Below are positions 33,134-43,389 of a stretch of 64,000 nt of DNA, one piece after another; positions within the stretch are counted from its first letter, which is position 1; every line of letters starts with the position of its first letter. The stretch lies in the NCBI RefSeq assembly GCF_027497195.1, contig NZ_CP114905.1, positions 3,753,501 through 3,817,500 on the forward strand, written 5' to 3'. Under the pieces are notes generated by a model. The model worked only from the letters and a program-made list of their open reading frames with translations, had not been told where the DNA came from and made no database searches. The DNA comes from Streptomyces sp. WMMC500 (lineage in GTDB: Bacteria > Actinomycetota > Actinomycetes > Streptomycetales > Streptomycetaceae). The translations under genes and the position numbers were made by a program.

Positions 33134-33297
33134 GCCACGGCGTACCCGTCCGCCGCGCTCATGCGACAAGATAAGCGGGTCAACCGCCTTACGGCGGACA
33201 CCCGAGCGAACGAAGCGGCAAGACGTGCGATAAACATGGTGGTCGTCCGCCACCCGCGGGCGGCACCATGTCCTGGAGTCGGAAGGAGACTTCTCCC

Positions 33298-34251
33298 GTG
33301 CAGCGAAGGGCACTCGTGCAGGCCGTCACGACGGCCGCCGTGCTCGCGGTCGCGCTGGCCGGCTGCACCGGCTCCGACGAGAGCACCGGCGCGGTCGACA
33401 GCCTGACCGGCGGCGCCGGCGCCAGCTCCGCGACGGTGCCGTCGGGGAAGTACAGCTCGCTGCCCGAGCCGTGCACGGCGCTGAGCACCGGGACGCTGGC
33501 GGACCTGCTGCCGGGGGCGGACGAGGAGACCGAGGACGCCACCGAGGACGCCGCCGAGGAGGCCCTCGCGGGCGAGCCGGACCTCACGTACGACGCGGAC
33601 CGGCAGGTGGGCTGCCGCTGGGAGCGGGAGACCACCGAGGGCGGCCACAAGCTGGGATTGCAGTTCGAGCGGATCGTGTCGTACGACGACGAGGTCAGCG
33701 ACGACGAGCAGGCCGCCCAGATCTACGCAGAGCGGGCCGGGGAGCACGACGTCGACGTGAGCAGCGACGCGCCCGACCTGCCGGACAAGGGCACGACCGG
33801 CGACGCCTCGGGGGTCGCCCCCGCCACGGGCGGCGGCAGCCCGGACTCCGGCGCGACGGACGACCCGCAGCCGGGCGAGAGCAGCGCGGAGGCGGGCGGC
33901 GAGAGTGCGGAGGAGACCCCGAACGGCAGCACGGACGACGCCACCGCCGGCAGCACGGACGGCAGCGCCGACGCCACCGACTCCCCCGACGCCGGTTCCG
34001 GCCCGGCCGAGACCATCGCCCCCCGCCTCCTCGACGACATCGGCGACGAGTCGTTCCTCGACGACGAGACCGCGGGCGCCGGAGCCGGGGTGCAGCGCGC
34101 GGTGACAGTGGTGTTCCGCACGTCGAACGTCGTGGTGACCGTCACGTACGACCAGTGGCACACCGCGGGCAGCGAGCCGCCGGACAGCGCTGAGCTGCAA
34201 GAGCGCGCCCAGCAGGTGGCCGACCAGCTCGCCGACCAGCTCGCCGGCTGA
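33298..34251 (+). CDS. DUF3558-like lipoprotein with acidic low-complexity insert
   Basis: A 317-residue secreted lipoprotein: a signal peptide with lipobox LAGC (Cys near 22), then a domain with LPEPCTALSTGTLADLLPG and GCRWERE cysteines of the DUF3558 pattern. A long acidic Ser/Gly/Glu/Thr-rich stretch (about 160-245) interrupts it before a final beta region (VTVVFRTSNVVVTVTYDQW). GTG 33298 follows a strong GGAAGGAG. It is attached to the outer face of the membrane; function unknown. A paralogue follows. Confidence 0.85.
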   Translation: MQRRALVQAVTTAAVLAVALAGCTGSDESTGAVDSLTGGAGASSATVPSGKYSSLPEPCTALSTGTLADLLPGADEETEDATEDAAEEALAGEPDLTYDADRQVGCRWERETTEGGHKLGLQFERIVSYDDEVSDDEQAAQIYAERAGEHDVDVSSDAPDLPDKGTTGDASGVAPATGGGSPDSGATDDPQPGESSAEAGGESAEETPNGSTDDATAGSTDGSADATDSPDAGSGPAETIAPRLLDDIGDESFLDDETAGAGAGVQRAVTVVFRTSNVVVTVTYDQWHTAGSEPPDSAELQERAQQVADQLADQLAG

Positions 34252-34388
34252 CGCCCCGAACCGCCGGAACCGCCCGGCCGCCGTCAGCGGCGGCGGGTAC
34301 GCTCGCAAGCCGGCGCCCCGCCAGGCGCCGGGCCCAGGGCGTCGTGCCCCGCTCGCGGGCCGCCCAACGACCGAGTGATGAAGGACCC

Positions 34389-35072
34389 ATGCACCGCTCT
34401 ACGACCCGCATCCCCCGAGCCCTGGCCGCCGCGGCCGTGCCCCTGATACTCGTCACCGCCGGCTGTTCCTCCGGCGACGACGGCGGCGACAGCGGCAGGT
34501 CGGACAGCTCCGCGCCCTCCGCGGAGAGCAGCGAACCGCAGGTCGCGCCGGCGAAGTTCAGCGAGCTGCCCGACCCCTGCGACGCGCTCGCCAAGGACAG
34601 CATCAAGGACCTGGTGCCGGGCGCGAAGAGCACCACAGGCACCGCGGGGAAGTCCGCCGACACCTCCCAGCGCAGCAGTTGCTCCTGGACCGGCCTCAAG
34701 GGCTACCAGTGGCGCTGGCTCGACGTCTCCTACCAGCGCTACGACTCCGACCCGGCCGTCGGCAGCGGCGCCGACCGCGCCGACGAGTACTACGGCAAGC
34801 AGGTCGCGGCCACCGAGGCCACCGAGGGCGCCAAGGGCATGAAGTCCTCCGCCCCCACCGGACTGGGACAGAAGGCCACGGAGTTCACGTACGAGACGAC
34901 CGAGGACAAGCAGGACTACGTCAAGCAGACGGTCGTCTCCCTGCACGAAAACGTCGTCGTCACGGTCAACTACCACGGCGCCGGCTTCCAGGGCTCGGAT
35001 CAGCCCAAGTCCGCCGACCTGCTGAAGGACGCGGAGAAGGCGACCAAAGAGGCGCTGACCGCGGTCAAGTGA
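34389..35072 (+). CDS. DUF3558-like lipoprotein, second paralogue
   Basis: A 227-residue lipoprotein with lipobox VTAGC (Cys near 26), a Ser/Asp-rich linker, and the same core as the preceding gene: LPDPCDALAKDSIKDLVPG, SCSWTG and VVVTVNYHG. It lacks the long acidic insert. The two genes look like a tandem duplication with divergence; both are exposed outside the membrane and function is unknown. Confidence 0.86.
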   Translation: MHRSTTRIPRALAAAAVPLILVTAGCSSGDDGGDSGRSDSSAPSAESSEPQVAPAKFSELPDPCDALAKDSIKDLVPGAKSTTGTAGKSADTSQRSSCSWTGLKGYQWRWLDVSYQRYDSDPAVGSGADRADEYYGKQVAATEATEGAKGMKSSAPTGLGQKATEFTYETTEDKQDYVKQTVVSLHENVVVTVNYHGAGFQGSDQPKSADLLKDAEKATKEALTAVK

Positions 35073-35172
35073 CCGAACCTGCATACGCAGCCCCGTACAG
35101 CCGTGCGAGGCTAGCGAGGCTCCGGGCGGTCCCCGGGGCGGCCGGTGATCGCCAGCGGAGAGGGAACGGCGC

Positions 35173-36669
35173 GTGGACAGGGCTCCTGCGATACGCATGA
35201 ACCGGACGCACCGCATACTCATCGCCGTCGTCATCCTCGGCGCGGTGGTGATCGCGGCGATCGGCTTCGCCGGGTCCTACGCGGCCGTGCGCGACCTCGC
35301 CGAGAAGAAGGGCTTCGGCGACTTCGCGGTCTTCTTCCCCATCGGCATCGACGCCGGCATCGTGGTGCTGCTCGCCCTCGACCTGCTGCTGACCTGGATA
35401 CGGATCCCCTTCCCGCTGCTGCGGCAGGCGGCGTGGCTGCTGACGGCGGCGACGATCGCGTTCAACGGCGCGGCGGCGTGGCCCGACCCGCTGGGCGTCG
35501 GGATGCACGCGATCATCCCGGTGCTGTTCGTGGTGGCGGTGGAGGCCGCGCGGCACGCGATCGGGCGGATCGCGGACATCACCGCCGACAAGTACATGGA
35601 GGGCGTGCGCGTCTCGCGCTGGCTGCTGGCCTTCCCCTCCACGTTCCGGCTCTGGCGGCGGATGAAGCTGTGGGAGCTGCGGTCGTACGAGGAGGTCATC
35701 CGCCTCGAACAGGACCGCATGGTCTACCGCGCCCGGCTGCGCGCCCGCTACGGGCGGGCATGGCGGCGGCGGGCGCCGGTGGAGGCGGTCATGCCGCTGA
35801 AGCTGGCGCGGTACGGGGTGCCGCTGGCGGAGACGGCGCCGGAAGGGCTGGCGGCGGCGGGCATAGACAAGCCGCTGCGCCCGCAGTCGGCGCAGGCGGA
35901 GCTGACGGCGGGGCGGCCGGCGGCCGGGGAGGCCCGGGAGGCCGGCGAGTACGCCGGCGGAGCGCCGGGACAGCAGGGCGGGGCGCCCGGGCCCGTACAG
36001 GTCACGCAGCCCGCACAGGCCGCGCAGACGCCGCAGGAAGTGCCGACCGCGCAGACCGTGCCGCTCGCACAGACGGCAGCGGCGGCGCCGCAGGCACAGG
36101 CCGTGCCCACCGCGGAAGCCGCGCACGCCGCCCAGGCTGCCTACGCCGCCCCGACCGCCCCGACCGCCCAAGCCGTGTATCCGACCCCGGCAGCCACCGC
36201 CCCGTACGCCGAGCCGGCGCCGCCCGCCCCCCTGCCGGAACCCGCGCCGCTGCCCGTGCCCGAGCCCGTCGCGACCATCCCCGGCCCCGCGCCCCGCCGC
36301 GACCTGCGCGCCCCCGTCGCCGTCAACGGCCACCCGCGGTCCGCGCCGCAGCCGCCGTCCTTCGTCGCCCCGCCGCCCTCGTACCCCGAGCCGGAGCCGG
36401 AGCCCGAACCCGAGCCCGCCGCCGCCGACGACCTCGGCGAGGTCGTCGGCCTGCCGGACGGCGTGCCGTACGACGACGCCCTCTTCGGCTACTACCGCCA
36501 GTTCGTGCTGGACGAGGGCCGCTTCCCCTCCCCGCGCCCGTTCGGCCGCTACCTGCGCGACGTCCACGGCGTCATGTACGCCGACGGGAGCACCCTCAGC
36601 GAGCCCTACCTGCGCACGTACCTCCCCGAGCTGAAGGCGCGCTACAACCAGGACATGGGCACCGCCTGA
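35173..36669 (+). CDS. DUF2637 membrane protein with disordered Ala/Pro/Gln middle (SpdB-like)
   Basis: A 498-residue protein. The N-terminal DUF2637 region has four membrane helices (about 14-34, 48-70, 82-98, 106-125). A basic segment follows (RARLRARYGRAWRRR), then a low-complexity Ala/Pro/Gln/Glu stretch of about 200 residues, and a folded C-terminal domain (LFGYYRQFVLDEGRFPSPRP to LPELKARYN) that looks DNA-binding. DUF2637 occurs in plasmid spread proteins and in chromosomal copies like this one. GTG 35173 or ATG 35197 could be the start. Confidence 0.82.
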   Translation: MDRAPAIRMNRTHRILIAVVILGAVVIAAIGFAGSYAAVRDLAEKKGFGDFAVFFPIGIDAGIVVLLALDLLLTWIRIPFPLLRQAAWLLTAATIAFNGAAAWPDPLGVGMHAIIPVLFVVAVEAARHAIGRIADITADKYMEGVRVSRWLLAFPSTFRLWRRMKLWELRSYEEVIRLEQDRMVYRARLRARYGRAWRRRAPVEAVMPLKLARYGVPLAETAPEGLAAAGIDKPLRPQSAQAELTAGRPAAGEAREAGEYAGGAPGQQGGAPGPVQVTQPAQAAQTPQEVPTAQTVPLAQTAAAAPQAQAVPTAEAAHAAQAAYAAPTAPTAQAVYPTPAATAPYAEPAPPAPLPEPAPLPVPEPVATIPGPAPRRDLRAPVAVNGHPRSAPQPPSFVAPPPSYPEPEPEPEPEPAAADDLGEVVGLPDGVPYDDALFGYYRQFVLDEGRFPSPRPFGRYLRDVHGVMYADGSTLSEPYLRTYLPELKARYNQDMGTA

Positions 36670-36741
36670 CGCCGCCAACCTTTCCGGCGGCGGTGGCGAC
36701 TCACTCACGGCACCCCCCACCACCACCGCTGGAGTGATCCC

Positions 36742-37752
36742 ATGTCCGAGACATCGCCGATGTCGCCGGCCCGGCGCCGGGCCGCGCTCCTCGCGCCGGC
36801 CGCCCTCCTCGCCGCCGCCCTGCTCGCCGTGCACACCCCCGCGGGCGGCGCGGAGGCGCCCACCGCCTGGCAGGACACCCCCGACGGCTTCGCCGCCACC
36901 GACGGCGGCACCACGGGCGGCGCCGGCGGCCAGACCGTCACCGTCTCCACCTACGCGGACCTCAACCGGTACGCCACCGCGTCCGAGCCGTACGTCATCC
37001 GGGTCGACGCCACGATCCAGTACCCCCAGAAGGGCCACGAGATCCGCGTCGCCTCCGACAAGACCATCGTCGGCGCCGGCACGAGCGGCGAGATCGTCGG
37101 CGGCGGCTTCTTCCTCGGCGCCGGTGTCAGCAACGTCATCATCCGCAACCTCACCATCCGCGACACCCGCATGCCCGACGACGACCCCGGCGACGACTCC
37201 TACGACTACGACGCCATCCAGATGGACACCGCCGACCACGTCTGGATCGACCACAACCGGCTGGAGCGGATGAACGACGGCCTGATCGACAGCCGTAAGG
37301 ACACCACGAACCTCACGGTGTCCTGGAACATCATCAACGAGAACAACAAGACCTTCGGGATCGGCTGGACCGACAACGTCACCGCCCGGATGACCATCCA
37401 CCACAACTGGTTCTCGGACACCAACTCGCGCAACCCGAGCACCGACAACGTGGCCAACGCCCACCTGTACAACAACTACCTGCAGAACACCGGCAGCGGT
37501 AACTGGTCGCGCGGCGCGTCCAACAGCGTCATCGAGAACAGCTACTTCGAGGGCGTCAACGACCCCCTCATCAAGGACGACGCCGCCCAACTGGTCAGCA
37601 GGGGCAACATCTTCGACGACTGCGAGGGCGACCGGGAGACCGGCGGCGCCGGGTTCGACCCGCGCGCGTTCTACGACTACACCCTCGACCCCGCCGAGGC
37701 CGTCCCCGGCATCCTCCAGGACGGCGCAGGACCGCAGCCGGACATCGGCTGA
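36742..37752 (+). CDS. Secreted pectate lyase, polysaccharide lyase family 1
   Basis: A 336-residue protein with a signal peptide ([20 protein letters not shown], then AGGAEA). The parallel beta-helix of family 1 is recognisable: [15 protein letters not shown], the calcium-binding region [18 protein letters not shown], then [18 protein letters not shown] with the conserved Arg. It cleaves pectate in plant material by beta-elimination outside the cell. It converges on lysS. Confidence 0.93.
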   Translation: MSETSPMSPARRRAALLAPAALLAAALLAVHTPAGGAEAPTAWQDTPDGFAATDGGTTGGAGGQTVTVSTYADLNRYATASEPYVIRVDATIQYPQKGHEIRVASDKTIVGAGTSGEIVGGGFFLGAGVSNVIIRNLTIRDTRMPDDDPGDDSYDYDAIQMDTADHVWIDHNRLERMNDGLIDSRKDTTNLTVSWNIINENNKTFGIGWTDNVTARMTIHHNWFSDTNSRNPSTDNVANAHLYNNYLQNTGSGNWSRGASNSVIENSYFEGVNDPLIKDDAAQLVSRGNIFDDCEGDRETGGAGFDPRAFYDYTLDPAEAVPGILQDGAGPQPDIG

Positions 37753-37773
37753 CCGCCCACGGCCCCCGGCACC

Positions 37774-37798
37774 GCGCCGCCGGTCCTCCCGGCGGCGC
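37774..37798. terminator. Hairpin between converging pectate lyase and lysS genes
   Basis: An inverted repeat GCGCCGCCGG / CCGGCGGCGC with a 5-base loop sits 21 bases after the pectate lyase stop and 24 bases after the lysS stop on the other strand, so it can serve both as a bidirectional terminator. Confidence 0.6.
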
Positions 37799-37822
37799 AC
37801 GGCCGGCGGTGCGCGGCGCCGT

Positions 37823-39559
37823 TCAGCCGCCCAGCAGCTCCCGCACCCGCGCCTGCCCGACCGCCAGCAGCAGCGTCGGCAGCCGCGGCCCCGTGTCGCG
37901 GCCCACCAGCAGCCGGTACAGCAGCGCGAAGAACGCCCGCTGCTCGGTCTTCAGCTCCGGCGTCGGCTTCGCGTCCGCCGGCAGCCCGGCGCGCAGCTTC
38001 GGCACCCCGTACAGCAGCGTCGTCAGCCCGTCCAGCGACCAGTGCTCGCCGAGCCCCGCCAGCAGCAGCCGCAGCAGCTCCCGCTCGTCCGCGCCCAGCG
38101 ACGCCAGCAGCTCCGCGTCCGCGTCCTTGCGCACCTGCGTGCGCTGGTCGGCCCGGACCTGCGTGGTGATCCAGCGCTCCGCCTTGTCCAGCCGCGGCCG
38201 CACCTCCGCCAGCGACGTCAGCGGGCGCTCCGGGTCGGCCTCGGCGAGGATCCGCAGGGTCTGCTCGTCGTCACCCGCGGTCACGTCGGTCACCGAGGCG
38301 AGCATGCGGTACGGCAGCGGGCGCGGGGTCGCCGGCAGCGGCCCGGCGGCGGTGCCCGCGGCGCGCTCGTACGCCGCGACGTCCCCCGGCTGCGCCGTGC
38401 CCGCGCCGACCTTGCGGGCGAGGGCGTCCCACTCGTCGTACGTCCGCTGGATCTCCTGGTCGAAGGCGACCTTGAACGACTGGTTCGGCCGCCGCCGCGC
38501 GTACAGCCAGCGCAGCAGCATCGGCTCCATGATCTCCAGCGCCTCGGCGGGCGTCGGAACGCCGCCCTTCGAGGACGACATCTTCGCCATGCCGCTGATG
38601 CCGACGAACGCGTACATCGGCCCGATGGGCCGCTGCCAGCCGAAGATGCCGACGAGCTCGCCGCCGACGTTCCAGGAGGAGCCGGGCGAGTGGTGGTCGA
38701 CGCCGGAGGGCTCGAAGACCACGCCCTCGTACGCCCAGCGCATCGGCCAGTCGACCTTCCACACCAGCTTGCCGCGGTCGAACTCGGCGAGCCGCACGGT
38801 CTCGCCGTGGCCGCAGGCGCAGGTGTACGTCAGCTCGGTGGTCTCGTCGTCGTACGCCGTGACGGTCGTCAGGTCGCGCTCGCAGACCGCGCAGTACGGC
38901 TTGTACGGGTAGTACGCGCCGCCCGCCGTCAGGCCGTCGTCCTCGTCGGCCGCGCCGGAGCCCTCGGCCGCGGCGAGCGCCGCGGCGGAGTCGGCCTCGT
39001 CCACCGGCTTCTGCTGTTGCTTCTGCGGCTTCGGCTTCGGCTTCGTGCGGAACTCGGCGAGGACCGCGTCGATGTCGCCGCGGTGCCGCATCGCGAAGAG
39101 GATCTGCTCGCGGTACGCGCCCGCCGTGTACTTCTCCGTCTGGCTGATGCCGCGGTACGTCACGCCCATCTCGGCGAGCGCGCCCTCCATGGCCGCCTTG
39201 AAGTGCGCGGCCCAGCTCGCGTACGGGCTGCCCTTGGGCGCGGGCACGGAGGTCAGCGGCTTGCCGATGTGCTCGGCCCAGGACTCGTCGACGCCCTCGA
39301 CGCCGACGGGCACCTTGCGGAAGCGGTCGTAGTCGTCCCAGGAGATCAGGTGCTCGCAGGGGACGCCGCGGCGGCGGATCTCGTCGGCCACCAGGTGCGG
39401 CGTCATCACCTCGCGCAGGTTGCCCAGGTGGATCGGGCCCGAGGGGGACAGGCCGGAGGCGCAGACCACCGGTTTGCCGGGGGCGCGACGCTCCGCCTCG
39501 GCGATGACCTCGTCGGCGAAACGGGAGACCCAGTCGGCGGCCTCGGCGGTGGCACCCAC
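37823..39559 (-). CDS. lysS: Class I lysyl-tRNA synthetase
   Basis: A 578-residue class I LysRS, the archaeal-type enzyme common in Streptomyces. The HIGH-like motif is [12 protein letters not shown] (about 38-49) and the KMSKS loop is [11 protein letters not shown] zinc-binding-like four-cysteine region (YCAVCERD and CACGHGE) is in the middle. An acidic/Gln insert ([13 protein letters not shown]) lies near 180. GTG 39559 with GAGGAAG upstream is chosen over the in-frame start at 39607. It is divergent from argS with 123 bases between the starts. Confidence 0.95.
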   Translation of the reverse strand: MGATAEAADWVSRFADEVIAEAERRAPGKPVVCASGLSPSGPIHLGNLREVMTPHLVADEIRRRGVPCEHLISWDDYDRFRKVPVGVEGVDESWAEHIGKPLTSVPAPKGSPYASWAAHFKAAMEGALAEMGVTYRGISQTEKYTAGAYREQILFAMRHRGDIDAVLAEFRTKPKPKPQKQQQKPVDEADSAAALAAAEGSGAADEDDGLTAGGAYYPYKPYCAVCERDLTTVTAYDDETTELTYTCACGHGETVRLAEFDRGKLVWKVDWPMRWAYEGVVFEPSGVDHHSPGSSWNVGGELVGIFGWQRPIGPMYAFVGISGMAKMSSSKGGVPTPAEALEIMEPMLLRWLYARRRPNQSFKVAFDQEIQRTYDEWDALARKVGAGTAQPGDVAAYERAAGTAAGPLPATPRPLPYRMLASVTDVTAGDDEQTLRILAEADPERPLTSLAEVRPRLDKAERWITTQVRADQRTQVRKDADAELLASLGADERELLRLLLAGLGEHWSLDGLTTLLYGVPKLRAGLPADAKPTPELKTEQRAFFALLYRLLVGRDTGPRLPTLLLAVGQARVRELLGG

Positions 39560-39682
39560 AGTCCTGACTTCCTCTCTGTTCGGCGCTTGCGCGGCCCATT
39601 CTCCCAAACAAAACCTCTTGGTCCTGCATGGGATACTGGAGGGCCCGTTCCACCCCTCCCGAAGGAAGCGGCGATCACGAAC

Positions 39683-41464
39683 ATGGCCTCAGTCCCGTCC
39701 CTCGCCACCCAGGTCCGGCAGCGCGTCGCGGACGCCCTCGCGGCAGCACTGCCGCAGGAGGCGGACGCGGACCCCCTGCTGCGACGCAGCGACCGGGCGG
39801 ACTTCCAGGCCAACGGGATGCTGGCGCTGGCGAAGCGGCTGAAGGCCAACCCGCGGGACCTGGCCGGCCAGGTCGCCGCGCGGGTCGACGCGGGCGACGC
39901 GCTCGCCGAGGTCGAGGTCTCCGGGCCCGGGTTCCTCAACATCACGGTGACGGACGCGGCGATCACGTCGAACCTCGCCGCCCGCGCCGCGGACGACCGC
40001 CTCGGCGTGCCGTACGCGGACGCCCCCGGCACGACCGTCGTCGACTACGCGCAGCCGAACGTCGCGAAGGAGATGCACGTCGGGCACCTGCGCTCGGCGG
40101 TCATCGGCGACGCGCTCGTCCGGCTGCTGGAGTTCACCGGCGAGACCGTCGTCAGGCGGCACCACATCGGCGACTGGGGCACGCAGTTCGGCATGCTCAT
40201 CCAGTACCTGGACGAGCACCCGCACGAGCTGGACCACGCGGGCACGGACGCGGCCGCCGCCTCCGGTGAGGAGGCCGCCTCGAACCTGAACCGGCTCTAC
40301 AAGGCCGCCCGCGCCGTCTTCGACTCCGACGACGCCTTCAAGGAGCGGTCCCGGCGCCGGGTCGTCGCGCTGCAGTCGGGCGAGCCGGAGACGCGGGCGC
40401 TGTGGCAGCGGTTCGTGGACGAGTCGAAGCTGTACTTCTTCTCCGTCTTCGACAAGCTCGACATGGAGGTCAGGGACGCCGACATCGTCGGCGAGTCCGG
40501 CTACAACGACATGCTGGACGAGACCTGCGAGCTGCTCGCGGAGGCGGGCGTCGCGGTCGACTCCGAGGGCGCGCTGTGCGTCTTCTTCGACGACATCAAG
40601 GGCCAGGACGGCCAGCCGGTCCCGCTGATCGTGCGCAAGTCCGACGGCGGCTACGGCTACGCGGCCACCGACCTGTCCGCGATCCGCGACCGGGTCTTCC
40701 ACCTCAAGGCGCGGACGCTGCTGTACGTCGTGGACCACCGCCAGTCGCTGCACTTCCGGATGGTCTTCGAGACGGCACGCCGGATGGGCTGGCTCGACGG
40801 CGACGTGACGGCGACGCAGCTCGCCTTCGGCACGGTCCTGGGCAAGGACGGCAAGCCGTTCAAGACCCGGGCGGGCACGACCGTACGGCTGGAGGACCTG
40901 CTCGACGAGGCGATCGACCGGGCGTCCGCGGTCGTCCGGGAGAAGGCCGACAAGGCGGTGCCGCCGCTGACGGAGGCGGAGATCGCGGAGCGCGGCGCGC
41001 AGGTGGGCGTCGGCGCGGTGAAGTACGCGGACCTGTCCACGTCCGCGGCCCGGGACTACAAGTTCGACCTGGACCAGATGGTGTCCCTCCACGGCGACAC
41101 GTCGGTCTACCTCCAGTACGCGTACGCCCGGATCCGCTCCATCCTCCGCCGCGCCGGCGACGCCGCCGTCCCGGCGGCGCACCCGGAGCTGCCGCTCGCA
41201 CCGGCGGAGCGGGCGCTGGGGCTGCACGTGGACGGCTTCGCGGCGGTGGTCGCGGAGGCGGCGGAGGAGTACGCGCCGCACAAGGTCGCGGCGTACCTCT
41301 ACCAACTCGCGTCGCTCTTCACGACCTTCTACGAGCACTGCCCGGTGCTGAAGGCGGACACCCCGGCCCAGGTGGAGAACCGCCTCTTCCTCAGCGCCCT
41401 GACCGCCCGGACCCTCCACACGGGCATGTCGCTGCTCGGCATCCGCACCCCGGAACGCCTCTGA
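39683..41464 (+). CDS. argS: Arginyl-tRNA synthetase
   Basis: A 593-residue class I ArgRS. An N-terminal Add1 domain (about 1-110) is followed by the HIGH motif in [19 protein letters not shown], the core region [20 protein letters not shown] replacing KMSKS, and an all-helical C-terminal anticodon domain. It charges tRNA-Arg. ATG 39683 is preceded by GAAGGAAG; a very long in-frame upstream extension runs antisense through lysS and is rejected. Confidence 0.96.
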   Translation: MASVPSLATQVRQRVADALAAALPQEADADPLLRRSDRADFQANGMLALAKRLKANPRDLAGQVAARVDAGDALAEVEVSGPGFLNITVTDAAITSNLAARAADDRLGVPYADAPGTTVVDYAQPNVAKEMHVGHLRSAVIGDALVRLLEFTGETVVRRHHIGDWGTQFGMLIQYLDEHPHELDHAGTDAAAASGEEAASNLNRLYKAARAVFDSDDAFKERSRRRVVALQSGEPETRALWQRFVDESKLYFFSVFDKLDMEVRDADIVGESGYNDMLDETCELLAEAGVAVDSEGALCVFFDDIKGQDGQPVPLIVRKSDGGYGYAATDLSAIRDRVFHLKARTLLYVVDHRQSLHFRMVFETARRMGWLDGDVTATQLAFGTVLGKDGKPFKTRAGTTVRLEDLLDEAIDRASAVVREKADKAVPPLTEAEIAERGAQVGVGAVKYADLSTSAARDYKFDLDQMVSLHGDTSVYLQYAYARIRSILRRAGDAAVPAAHPELPLAPAERALGLHVDGFAAVVAEAAEEYAPHKVAAYLYQLASLFTTFYEHCPVLKADTPAQVENRLFLSALTARTLHTGMSLLGIRTPERL

Positions 41465-41501
41465 CGGGCCCGGCGCGGGCGGCTCCCGTAGGGTGATCGC
41501 C

Positions 41502-42347
41502 ATGAGCGACTGGCAGTTGACGCGGACCTTCGCCGGTTCCGCCGGGGAGGTCCGCTGGGACCGGCTGGGCCCGGGCACGGACGCCTCCGGGGGCAGGCCG
41601 GTGGTGTTGCTGCACGGGACGCCCTGGTCGTCGTACACCTGGCGGGCGGTCGCCCGCGCGCTGGCGCGGGAGCGTGAGGTGTACGTCTGGGACATGCCCG
41701 GCTACGGGCAGTCGGAGAAGCGCGACGGGCAGGACGTCTCGCTCGCGGCGCAGGGGCGGGTCTTCGCCGACCTGCTCGACCACTGGCGGCTGGACGGGCC
41801 GCTGGTCGTCGCGCACGACTTCGGCGGGGCCGTCGCGCTGCGCGCGCACCTGCTGCACGGCGCCGCGTACCGCGCGCTGGCCCTGGTCGACCCCGTCGCG
41901 CTCGCCCCGTGGGGTTCGCCGTTCTTCCGGCTCGTACGGGACAACGCGCCCGTCTTCGAGCAGCTCCCGGCGGTCCTGCACACCGCGCTGGTCCGCGAGT
42001 ACGTCGCCACCACCGGCGGCCCCGGGCTGCACCCCGCGGTCCTCGACAACCTCGTCGCCCCCTGGACCGACGACGCCGGCCGCCCGGCGTTCTACCGCCA
42101 GATCGCCCAGGCCGACCAGCGCTACACCGACGAGATCCAGCCCCGCTACGGCGACGTCGACCTCCCCGCGCTGGTCTGCTGGGGCACGGAGGACACCTGG
42201 ATCCCGGTCGCCAAGGCCCACGAACTGGCGGCCCTGATCCCGCACGCCCGGCTGGAGCTGTTCGAGGGCGCGGGCCACCTCGTCCAGGAGGACGCCCCCG
42301 CCGAACTGACCGCCGTGCTGCAGACGTTCCTCACCGAGCAGTCCTAG
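41502..42347 (+). CDS. Alpha/beta hydrolase with Asp nucleophile (dehalogenase/epoxide-hydrolase type)
   Basis: A 281-residue hydrolase. The oxyanion region is LLHGTPWSSYTWR (about 38-50) and the nucleophile elbow reads VVAHDFGGAVAL (Asp near residue 107), so the nucleophile is Asp, as in haloalkane dehalogenases and epoxide hydrolases rather than Ser esterases. The acid is probably in CWGTEDTWIP and the catalytic His in EGAGHLVQEDAP. Substrate unknown. It follows argS by 37 bases. Confidence 0.88.
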   Translation: MSDWQLTRTFAGSAGEVRWDRLGPGTDASGGRPVVLLHGTPWSSYTWRAVARALAREREVYVWDMPGYGQSEKRDGQDVSLAAQGRVFADLLDHWRLDGPLVVAHDFGGAVALRAHLLHGAAYRALALVDPVALAPWGSPFFRLVRDNAPVFEQLPAVLHTALVREYVATTGGPGLHPAVLDNLVAPWTDDAGRPAFYRQIAQADQRYTDEIQPRYGDVDLPALVCWGTEDTWIPVAKAHELAALIPHARLELFEGAGHLVQEDAPAELTAVLQTFLTEQS

Positions 42348-42369
42348 CCCCAGCCCCGCCGGCCGGCGC

Positions 42370-43305
42370 CTACGCCTCCTCCCACCACGGCCGCACGCCC
42401 GCCACGGCGACGAAGTCGGCGAAGTCCATGTTGGCGATCTCCAGGTTGCAGGCCATGGAACCGGCCTCGCGCAGCGGCAGGACGGCGACGTGGCCCGGTG
42501 TGTCGTCGGGGTCGACGGCGACCAGCGGCCGGCCGGGCCCGGCGAAGGTCTGGGCGTCGGCCAGCAGGACCAGCACGGTGTGCCCCTCGGGCGGGAGGAG
42601 CGCGGGGACGGCGCCGGGCGGCAGGCCCGCGTAGCCGGGATCGTCCACGACCATCGCCGTCAGCGGGTAGTCGTCCACGTCGATGTCGTCCGGGTCGAGG
42701 TCCGCGCCGACCCAGCCCTCCGCGTCGATCCCGCCCAGCTCGGCCAGCAGGGCGCGCCAGCCGTCGTCGTCCCCGAACCAGGTGCGGACGAGCAGGGTGG
42801 CCCCCTCGTACGCCGCCGCGGGCAGGGCGGGGAAGGCCCTCGGCGGCGGTGTCGTCGGCGTGGGGAAGGCCGGCCGGCCCGCGTCACCCCGGTACGCACC
42901 GCGCGCGTCCATGGCGCGGACCAGGTCGTCGAAGACCAGCGTCCCGTCGCACAGGCCGGTCACGGCTTCGCCGAGCAGGTCCGTCTTCACCCGGACCCCG
43001 CGCCCCGGTATCGCCGCGAGATCCACCAGCAACGGCCACCCGTACTGCCCGGAGATGTCCACCAGGACCGCGACGGGCGCGGCGGCCCCGCCGGGCGGGA
43101 GGAGCGCGGGCACCTGCCCGCCGCTCAGGTGGTCCCAGCCGGCGTCGGCGACGGGGCGCAGCCGGACGGAGGCGCCGTCCGGGACGAGCGCGCCGCGCTC
43201 GATCTGCTGGAGCAGCCCGCCCCAGTCGGGTGCGCCGTCCTGGTAGTACGTGCAGATCACCAGCACGTCGCCGGACGTGGTCCGGGGCAACTGAGGGCCG
43301 GGCAT
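42370..43305 (-). CDS. Two-copy DUF6924-like protein
   Basis: A 311-residue soluble protein that appears to be two tandem copies of one domain: the first opens DVLVICTYYQDGAPDWGGLL and the second ATLLVRTWFGDDDGWRALL, and each later has a VPALLPP turn followed by a hydrophobic strand (VAVLVDI, TVLVLLAD). The pattern fits the DUF6924 family of unknown function. ATG 43305 has GGGGGAG upstream. It converges with the hydrolase gene; 22 bases separate the stops. Confidence 0.68.
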   Translation of the reverse strand: MPGPQLPRTTSGDVLVICTYYQDGAPDWGGLLQQIERGALVPDGASVRLRPVADAGWDHLSGGQVPALLPPGGAAAPVAVLVDISGQYGWPLLVDLAAIPGRGVRVKTDLLGEAVTGLCDGTLVFDDLVRAMDARGAYRGDAGRPAFPTPTTPPPRAFPALPAAAYEGATLLVRTWFGDDDGWRALLAELGGIDAEGWVGADLDPDDIDVDDYPLTAMVVDDPGYAGLPPGAVPALLPPEGHTVLVLLADAQTFAGPGRPLVAVDPDDTPGHVAVLPLREAGSMACNLEIANMDFADFVAVAGVRPWWEEA

Positions 43306-43389
43306 GGCTCCCCCTTCGATCGGTGCCGCAGGATGCCCCCGGAAGCTATCGCGCCGGACTGACAACGGCCGTCGCCGGCGACCCGCGGG

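Noticed and set aside
35065..37800. A 911-codon minus-strand frame opposite the DUF2637 and pectate lyase genes
   Set aside because: Both plus-strand genes have clear domains and starts; the minus frame is Gly/Arg/Val shadow sequence typical of high GC.
38042..39682. Long upstream extension of the argS frame (to 1140 residues)
   Set aside because: It is antisense to lysS with shadow composition; argS has its own ribosome binding site at 39683.
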